Source: Lethocerus indicus
Taxonomy: Eukaryota > Arthropoda > Insecta > Hemiptera > Belostomatidae
Direction of reading: 5' to 3'
NCBI GenBank assembly: GCA_019843655.1
Contig: JACDQD010000107.1
Location: 522,501-586,500 of the forward strand
Length of the DNA stretch: 64,000 nucleotides
In this document: piece after piece, positions 55,905 through 64,000 of the stretch
How positions within the stretch are numbered: position 1 is the first letter of the stretch
Layout of the letters: every line of letters starts with the position of its first letter
Notes under the pieces: model-generated
Told to the model about the DNA's origin: nothing
Database searches by the model: none
Seen by the model: the letters and a program-made list of their open reading frames with translations, nothing else
Position numbers and translations under genes: made by a program

Positions 55905-58790
55905 ATCAAACAAATTCCACTCGTCGATAGGGATAGTGTAGTGTGTAGGGAGTAGAAAGGTATAGGCGATGAGTTTCACCCCATCCGAATATATGGGTAG
56001 GGAGTGGAAAGGTATACGCGGTCTGTTTCACCGCGTCTGAATATATACCTGAGACCCGGTACGGCCACCCTGTAACAAACAAAGTTTATTCGTCCGTAGG
56101 GATAGTGTAGTGGGTAGGGAGTGGAAAGGTATACGCGGTCTGTTTCACCGCGTCTGAATATATACCTGAGACCCGGTACGGCCACCCTGTATCAAACAAA
56201 TTCCACTCGTCAATAGGGATAGTGTAGTGTGTAGGGAGTAGAAAGGTATAGGCGATGAGTTTCACCCCATCCGAATATATGGGTAGGGAGTGGAAAGGTA
56301 TACGCGGTCTGTTTCACCGCGTCTGAATATATACCTGAGACCCGGTACGGCCACCCTGTATCAAACAAATTTTACTCGTCAATAGGGATAGCGTAGTGTG
56401 TAGGGAGTAGAAAGGTATAGGCGATGAGTTTCACCCCATCCGAATATATGGGTAGGGAGTGGAAAGGTATACGCGGTCTGTTTCACCGCGTCTGAATATA
56501 TACCTGAGACCCGGTACGGCCACCCTGTATCAAACAAATTCCACTCGTCAATAGGGATAGTGTAGTGTGTAGGGAGTAGAAAGGTATAGGCGATGAGTTT
56601 CACCCCATCCGAATATATGGGTAGGGAGTGGAAAGGTATACGCGGTCTGTTTCACCGCGTCTGAATATATACCTGAGACCCGGTACGGCCACCCTGTATC
56701 AAACAAATCTACCGTCAATAGGGATAGCGTAGTGTGTAGGGAGTAGAAAGGTATAGGCGATGAGTTTCACCCCATCCGAATATATGGGTAGGGAGTGGAA
56801 AGGTATACGCGGTCTGTTTCACCGCGTCTGAATATATACCTGAGACCCGGTACGGCCACCCTGTATCAAACAAATTTTACTCGTCAATAGGGATAGTGTA
56901 GTGTGTAGGGAGTAGAAAGGTATAGGCGATGAGTTTCACCCCATCCGAATATATGGGTAGGGAGTGGAAAGGTATACGCGGTCTGTTTCACCGCGTCTGA
57001 ATATATACCTGAGACCCGGTACGGCCACCCTGTATCAAACAAATTTTACTCGTCGATAGGGATAGTGTAGTGTGTAGGGAGTGGAAAGGTATACGCGATG
57101 TATTTCACATCTTCCGAATATATAGGGAGTGGAAAGGTATACGCGGTCAGTTTGACCCCATCCGAATATATACCTGAGACCGATACGGCCACCCTGTAAC
57201 AAACACAGTATGCTCGTCCGTAGGGATAGTGTATTGGGTAGGGAGTGGAAAGGTATAGGCGATGAGTTTCACCCCATCCGAATATATGGGTAGGGAGTGG
57301 AAAGGTATACGCGGTCTGTTTCACCGCGTCTGAATATATACCTGAGACCCGGTACGGCCACCCTGTATCAAACAAATTTTACTCGTCAATAGGGATAGCG
57401 TAGTGTGTAGGGAGTAGAAAGGTATAGGCGATGAGTTTCACCCCATCCGAATATATGGGTAGGGAGTGGAAAGGTATACGCGGTCTGTTTCACCGCGTCT
57501 GAATATATACCTGAGACCCGGTACGGCCACCCTGTATCAAACAAATTTTACTCGTCAATAGGGATAGTGTAGTGTGTAGGGAGTAGAAAGGTATAGGCGA
57601 TGAGTTTCACCCCATCCGAATATATACCTGAGACCCGGTATGGGTAACAAACAAATCTTACTCCTCAATAGGGATAGTGTAGTGTGTATACGCGATGTGT
57701 TTCACCGCGTCCGAATATATACCTGAGACCCGGTATGGCCACCCTGTAACAAACAAATCTTACTCCTCAATAGGGATAGTGTAGTGTGTAGGGAGTAGAA
57801 AGGTATGCGCGATGTGTTTCACCCCATCCGAATATATACCCGAGACCCGGTATGGCCACCCTGTAACAAACAAATCTTACTCCTCAATAGGGATAGTGTA
57901 GTGTGTAGGGAGTAGAAAGGTATGCGCGATGTTTCACCCCATCCGAATATATACCTGAGACCCGGTATGGCCACCCTGTAACAAACAAATTTTACTCGTC
58001 AATAGGGATAGTATAGTGTGTAGGGAGTGAAAAGTTATACGCGATGTTTCACCCCATCCGAATATATACCCGAGACCCGGTATGGCCACCCTGTAACAAA
58101 CAAATCTTACTCCTCAATAGGGATAGTGTAGTGTGTAGGGAGTAGAAAGGTATGCGCGATGTGTTTCACCCCATCCGAATATATACCCGAGACCCGGTAT
58201 GGCCACCCTGTAACAAACAAATCTTACTCCTCAATAGGGATAGTGTAGTGTGTAGGGAGTAGAAAGGTATGCGCGATGTGTTTCACCCCATCCGAATATA
58301 TACCCGAGACCCGGTATGGCCACCCTGTAACAAACAAATCTTACTCCTCAATAGGGATAGTGTAGTGTGTAGGGAGTAGAAAGGTATGCGCGATTTGTTT
58401 CACCGCGTCCGAATATATAGCTGACCCAGTACGTTCAGCCTTTATCAAACAAATTCTACTGTTCGATAGTGATAGTGTAGTGTGTAGGGAGTAGAGAGGT
58501 ATACGCGTTCTGTTTCACCGCGTCTGAATATATACCTGAGACCCAGTACGGCCACCCTGTATCAAACGAATTCAACTCGTCTATAGGGATGGTGTAGTGT
58601 GTAGGGAGTGGAAAGGTATACGCGCTGTATTTCACATCTTCCGAATAGATTGCGGAGACGGCCACCCGGTATCAAACAAATTCTACTCTTCGATAGGGGT
58701 AGTATAGGGGTAGGTAGTACTTACCCCTAGGTAGTATAGTATAGGTTTACGTTCTGTGTTTCCCCCGCGTCCCCATAGACATCTGAATAA
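55905..58790 (-). repeat. 117/169-bp satellite array, block 1
   Basis: The left part has units of about 169 bp (landmark GAGACCCGGTACGG at 56168, 56337, 56506 and 56675). These are a 117-bp unit plus a 52-bp internal duplication (GTAGGGAGTGGAAAGGTATA region). The right part (57600-58400) has the plain 116-117-bp unit. On the minus strand the unit encodes VAVPGLRYIFRRGETD, matching the start of the adjoining integrase frame. The open frames across it are repeat by-products. Confidence 0.95.
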
Positions 58791-58794
58791 CGAA

Positions 58795-60650
58795 CAGCCT
58801 AACCGGAAATAACTGGAAAAACCTGAGAGAAAAGGAGGGAACCGGAAAAACCGAAAGGAACCGGAAAGAACCGGAAATATCAGATAAACCGGAGAGAACC
58901 GGAAAAACCACAAAGATCCGGAATGAACCGGAAATTAACGGTATCAGGAAAGAACCGAAAATCCGGAATGAACTGGAAAGAACCCGGAACAACCGGAGAG
59001 AAACGAATAACTAGAAAGAACCGAAGAGAACAGGAAATAACCAGAAATACCGGAGGGAACGGCAAGGAACCATAGAGTACCCGATAGATCCGGATCGTAC
59101 CGGAAGGAACCGGAAAGAACCCGTGAGAACTGGAGAGACTGGAGAGAACCAGAAACAACCGGAAAGATCTGGAGAGAACAGGAAATGCCGGAAAGAACCA
59201 GAGAAAACCGGGAAGAACTCGAGAGAGCCGGAGAAAAGCGGAAAGAACAGGAAAGACCCCGAGAGATCAGGGGAGAACCGGAAATACCGGACAGAACCCG
59301 AGAGAACAGGAAATAACCGGAATGAACCCGAAAGAAACGGAGAGAACCGGAAATAACTGGAAATTACCGAAAATACCTGAAACAACCGGAGAGAACTGGA
59401 AAAATGCGGAAATTACCGGAGAGAAACAGCAAGAACTGTAAATACCGAAGTGAACCAGAAAAAACTGGAAATAACCGAAACTGGACAAAACCGAAAAGTG
59501 CCCGAGACAACCGGTAATACCGGAAAGAACTGGAAAGAACCAGAGAGAACCGGAATGAACCCGAGAGAACAGGCGAAAACCCAAAATACCGGTAAGAACC
59601 TGAGAGGACCGGAAATAACCGGAGAGAACCGGAAATACGGAGAGAACTGGAGAGAGCCGGAAAAAACCAAAAGCACCGGAAATAACCGGAAGGAACGAGA
59701 AAGAACCCGAGAGAACAGGACATAACCGGAAAGAACACGATAGAACCGGAAGGAACCGGAAATAATTGGAAAGCACCCGAGAGAACCGTAAAGATCCGGA
59801 AATAACGGGTAATAACCGGAAATAACGGAGAGAAACCGGAAATATCCGGAAATTGCCGGAAAGAACCGGAGAGAACCGGAAATAACTGGAAATTACCGGA
59901 AAAACCGGAAACAACCGGAGAGAACTGGAAAAATGCGGAAATTACTGGAGAGAAACAGAAATAATTGTAAATACCGAAGAGATCCAGAAAGAACCGGAAA
60001 GAACCGGAAATAATTGGAAAGAACCCGAGAGAACCGGAAAGATCCGGAAATAACCGGAAATACCAGACAGAACCCGAAAGAACCGGAGGGAACCGGAAAT
60101 AACGGAGAGAAACCGGAAATATACGGAAATTACGGGAAAGAACCGGAGAGAACCAGAAAGAACTGGAAATTAACGGAAATAACTAGAAAGAACCGGAAAT
60201 AACTGGAAATACCGGAAAGATCCGGAAATAACCGGAAATACCAGACAGAACCCGAAAGAACCGGAGGGAACCGGAAATAACGGAGAGAAACCGGAAATAT
60301 CCGGAAATTCCGGGAAAGAACCGGAGAGAACCAGAAAGAACTGGAAATTAACGGAAATAACTAGAAAGAACCGGAAATAACTGGAAATACCGGAAAGATC
60401 CGGAAATAACCGGAAATACCAGACAGAACCCGAAAGAACCGGAAGGAACCGGAAATAACGGAGAGAAACCGGAAATATCCGGAAATTCCGGGAAAGAACC
60501 GGAGAGAACCAGAAAGAACTGGAAATTAACGGAAATAACTAGAAAGAACCGGAAATAACTGGAAATACCGGAAAGAAAAAGAACCGGAAATGAAACCCAA
60601 AAGAACTGGATAACAGGGAACCGTGGAAATCCGAGAACGGCAACCGGAAA
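58795..60650. repeat. Decanucleotide minisatellite (ACCGGAAATA / ACCGGAAAGA)
   Basis: Degenerate 10-bp units over 1.85 kb. From about 60060 to 60590 a higher-order unit of about 178 bp appears three times (CCAGACAGAACCCGAAAGAA at about 60063, 60241 and 60419). Long Ser/Phe/Arg frames on the minus strand are by-products. Confidence 0.93.
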
Positions 60651-60659
60651 TGAGGAGCT

Positions 60660-60900
60660 CAGGAGTCTGGATACAGGGGCCGTGTCCGGGGCAGGATCTG
60701 TCTGGATACAGGGGCCGTGTCCGGGGCGGGGAAGTGAGGAGCGAAGACCGGGGAGCGGGGTAAGGATACCCGGGGGCCCGGCGGGCGAGGCCCGCGGGAG
60801 GGAGAACGGAGTCTGGATACAGGGGCCGTGTCCGGGGCGGGGAAGTGAGGAGCGAAGACCGGGTGAGCGGGCATTGGCCGGGTACAGAGGCGGGCCAACT
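60660..60900. repeat. GC-rich short tandem duplications
   Basis: GTCTGGATACAGGGGCCGTG recurs at 60665, 60700 and 60811, each followed by TCCGGGGC. The last two continue with GGGGAAGTGAGGAGCGAAG. Confidence 0.85.
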
Positions 60901-61330
60901 TATCTGGCCGGGGGACGAATGAAGTCAGAGTCCGGGTCCTGGAGACACCGAGGCGAAATTTTTTTGCCTAGTTCATTACCAGGGATTAAGATGAAATACG
61001 TTGACGGGCGATGGCCTATCGCTGTCCGTCACATTCGGGTTAATTTCTACCGTGAAGGCCCCGTCGACCCCAGTCCTGCGGTGCTTTACCTTTATTAGGG
61101 AGGCACTCAGACTGCACACTAAACTGTGTGATCGGCACTACCCGGCTCACTTGACTCGATCATTTGAGACCCGGCTGGGCCACGGGGCGCGGTGGCCTGT
61201 GTTTTCTGGGTGCCGCAATATGTATGTGTATGCGAATACAGATATATATTACCCTCGCAGCATAAAGTGAAACTCTTGTTTTTTAAAATACTGGAATAAT
61301 AATAATAATATATAAGAGGTGTCTGAATTC
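60901..61330. other. Unassigned sequence between arrays
   Basis: GC-richer sequence with no repeat or gene recognised. Confidence 0.35.
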
Positions 61331-62070
61331 TAACGACTGAGGGTACGGTGCTAAGCCTCGGTACCGACCCCAGCGTATTAACAAAAAACGAGGAAACTTC
61401 CCGTTTTATAAAATGAGATGAATGGATGAAATGGACAGCGGATGAAAATTACGAACGGTGCTGTGTTTTACCGCGTCCGAAAGGGCAGCAGAGTCCGGGT
61501 ACAGACCAGAGTATTTATTTGGAGACGAGGAATATACATCGAAATATTGAATACTGGAATTGCGAAAAAAGGGAACGAAAGTCGTCGGTGTTAAGCCTCG
61601 GCACCGAGAAGCACTCGATAATTTACGAAATTATCTAATAAAGGTGCTGTGTGTTGGACCGCGTGGTGAGCTGAGGCGTGGTACCAACACTCCAGTATTT
61701 CGAAACACGGAAATTACTTGTTCTCTCGAATACTCGTGCTGTGATGGACAGCGGTCCGAAAGGGCAAGGTGAAACCGGTATCGGATCCCCCCAGTATTTA
61801 AAACAAGAGTTTTTATCACTTATCCAGTTAAAACAAATTGAAACACTCGTCAATCATCAAAGTGTGATTCTTACATGGAACTTGAGGAAATTGACGGAAG
61901 GGCTCCACCAGGAGTGGATCCTGCAATCTATCTTTTTTGAAATACTGGAATTAATACAGAACTGTGATCCGGAAAGATGGTGTGTGGGGGTACGGTGCCG
62001 TGTGGGACTGAATGCAGCTAGGTCCTGGTACCGACCCAGTATTAAAAAAAAGAAAGAAGACAAATTGTTT
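61331..62070. repeat. Highly degenerate repeat cluster
   Basis: Variants of GGTGCTAAGCCTCGGTACCG and ACCCCAGTATT recur near 61349, 61453, 61587, 61642, 61735 and 61995 at uneven spacing. Confidence 0.5.
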
Positions 62071-62237
62071 TGTGAAACGCCGCTTCACAACTTAACTATA
62101 ACGAACGACTGACTTATCTCTTGAAAAGTACAGTGTATTCCACACCTGAAACGGCAGCTGGGCGGACACGGTATTGATATCTGGTATTTATTTCAATAAA
62201 AGAAAACGACACAGCTTTTTTCAAAGGTATTTACCTA

Positions 62238-63375
62238 AATACGCGGCGCAGCGTGTCCGGCAGAGACCGCCGGCTCCGGGAGAGAGGAGAGTTTGTTGTC
62301 GGTGGCCCCGACCTCTCGTGTGTCCCTCTCGGAGTGCGAGCGTCTCACTGGCCGCCTCACTGCGCCCGCGTTGAACTCCTCGCGTTTTTCACGAGGGGGG
62401 AACCCCCACGGTGGACCGTACGAGGTTTCGGTTTCGGCCGGGGCGGGTTCTAACTTTTATTACTTTGCACTCTTGCAGCGCGCGGCGCAGCGTGTCCGGC
62501 TGAGACCGCCGGCTCCGGGAGAGAGGAGAGTTTGTTGTCGGTGGCCCCGACCTCTCGTGTGTCCCTCTCGGAGTGCGAGCGTCTCTCTGGCCGCCTCACT
62601 GCGCCCGCGTTGAACTCCTCGCGTTTTTCACGAGGGGGGAACCCCCACGGTGGACCGTACGAGGTTTCGGTTTCGGCCGGGGCGGGTTCTAACTTTTATT
62701 ACTTTGCACTCTTGCAGCGCGCGGCGCAGCGTGTCCGGCTGAGACCGCCGGCTCCGGGAGAGAGGAGAGTTTGTTGTCGGTGGCCCCGACCTCTCGTGTG
62801 TCCCTCTCGGAGTGCGAGCGTCTCACTGGCCGCCTCACTGCGCCCGCGTTGAACTCCTCGCGTTTTTCACGAGGGGGGAACCCCCACGGTGGACCGTACG
62901 AGGTTTCGGTTTCGGCCGGGGCGGGTTCTAACTTTTATTACTTTGCACTCTTGCAGCGCGCGGCGCAGCGTGTCCGGCTGAGACCGCCGGCTCCGGGAGA
63001 GAGGAGAGTTTGTTGTCGGTGGCCCCGACCTCTCGTGTGTCCCTCTCGGAGTGCGAGCGTCTCACTGGCCGCCTCACTGCGCCCGCGTTGAACTCCTCGC
63101 GTTTTTCACGAGGGGGGAACCCCCACGGTGGACCGTACGAGGTTTCGGTTTCGGCCGGGGCGGGTTCTTACTTTTATTAATTTTTGCACTTTTACTTATT
63201 ACAGCGCGTGGTGGCGCAGCGTGTTCGGCTGAGACCGCCGGCTCCGGGAGAGAGGAGAGTTGTTGTCGGTTCCCCCAACCGACCTCTCGTGTGTCCCTCT
63301 CGGAGTGCGAGCGTCTCACTGGCCGCCTCACTGCGCCCGCGTTGAACTCGTGTTTTAACGAGGGACCGTAGACGG
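62238..63375. repeat. 239-bp tandem repeat, about 4.7 copies
   Basis: The unit runs GCGGCGCAGCGTGTCCGGCT to TTACTTTGCACTCTTGCAGC. Identical features repeat every 239 bp (for example at 62293, 62532 and 62771). The last copy is diverged and joins the satellite. The 106-codon Arg-rich frames are by-products. Confidence 0.95.
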
Positions 63376-63384
63376 TCTGTTTTT

Positions 63385-64000
63385 TTTTCGGGAGTGAAAA
63401 GGTATACGCGCTGTATTTCATATCTTCCGAATAGATTGCTGAGACCCGGTACGCCACCCTGTATCAAACAAATTTTACTCGTCAATAGGGATAGCGTAGT
63501 GTGTAGGGAGTAGAAAGGTATAGGCGATGAGTTTCACCCCATCCGAATATATGGGTAGGGAGTGGAAAGGTATACGCGGTCTGTTTCACCGCGTCTGAAT
63601 ATATACCTGAGACCCGGTACGGCCACCCTGTATCAAACAAATTTTACTCGTCAATAGGGATAGCGTAGTGTGTAGGGAGTAGAAAGGTATAGGCGATGAG
63701 TTTCACCCCATCCGAATATATGGGTAGGGAGTGGAAAGGTATACGCGGTCTGTTTCACCGCGTCTGAATATATACCTGAGACCCGGTACGGCCACCCTGT
63801 ATCAAACAAATTTTACTCGTCAATAGGGATAGCGTAGTGTGTAGGGAGTAGAAAGGTATAGGCGATGAGTTTCACCCCATCCGAATATATGGGTAGGGAG
63901 TGGAAAGGTATACGCGGTCTGTTTCACCGCGTCTGAATATATACCTGAGACCCGGTACGGCCACCCTGTATCAAACAAATTTTACTCGTCAATAGGGATA
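63385..64000 (-). repeat. 169-bp satellite array, block 2 (runs off the window)
   Basis: Same 169-bp unit as block 1 (GGTATAGGCGATGAGTTTCA, then CCGAATATATGGG), near-identical between units. It continues past position 64000. Confidence 0.95.

Noticed and set aside
55976..57375. Several 70-110 codon frames with YTFPLPTH repeats
   Set aside because: By-products of the 117/169-bp satellite.
58795..60650. Long Ser/Gly/Phe/Arg open frames (up to about 215 codons) on the minus strand
   Set aside because: They are produced by a 10-bp repeat with few stop codons and have no start, splice or composition typical of a protein.
62293..63091. Three identical 106-codon Arg/Ser-rich frames
   Set aside because: They are the same frame in successive 239-bp tandem units, not separate genes.

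Overview
The window looks like an arthropod, almost certainly insect, nuclear chromosome. It has compact GT-AG split genes with GC-richer exons set in AT-rich introns, deleted mariner elements, jockey-like LINE tails, a gypsy-type integrase, abundant (TA)n tracts and large satellite arrays. No bacterial, organelle or viral-genome layout is visible.

Left part (1-12 kb): mostly AT-rich non-coding DNA with repeats. Two possible edge exons are a first coding exon on the minus strand (3289-3465) and a Cys/Pro-rich terminal exon on the plus strand (6411-6930, with a polyA signal).

Centre (12.7-49.3 kb): three tandem plus-strand genes of the vanin/biotinidase family (nitrilase superfamily). I call them A (12697-19020), B (21367-27599) and C (36069-48639). 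A and B keep the full Glu-Lys-Cys catalytic triad. C keeps the Glu but has Ala and Gln where the Lys and Cys should be, so it reads as a pseudoenzyme. A and B share a segment (exons 5-6) whose 92-bp intron is identical while the flanking exons carry mostly amino-acid-changing differences. Gene D, a four-membrane-span protein on the minus strand (exons at 49123-49245, 34334-34448, 33774-33919 and 32329-32475), appears to carry the whole of gene C inside its first intron.

Repeats are dense throughout. A palindromic fold-back element recurs more than 20 times, often beside (TA)n tracts. Other families include a TIR element with GTGTACCC ends, deleted mariners, LINE 3' ends, minisatellites with 10-, 12-, 22-30- and 44-bp units, and a 126-bp TTAA-flanked MITE.

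Right part (52-64 kb): inverted-orientation minisatellites, then a decayed gypsy-like integrase that abuts a 117/169-bp satellite sharing the start of its reading frame. This is followed by a GGAAA-rich decanucleotide array with 178-bp higher-order units, a five-copy 239-bp repeat, and the satellite again up to the window edge. It looks heterochromatic.

All gene models were assembled by hand from splice signals, phase and paralogue comparison. No alignment or expression data were available.
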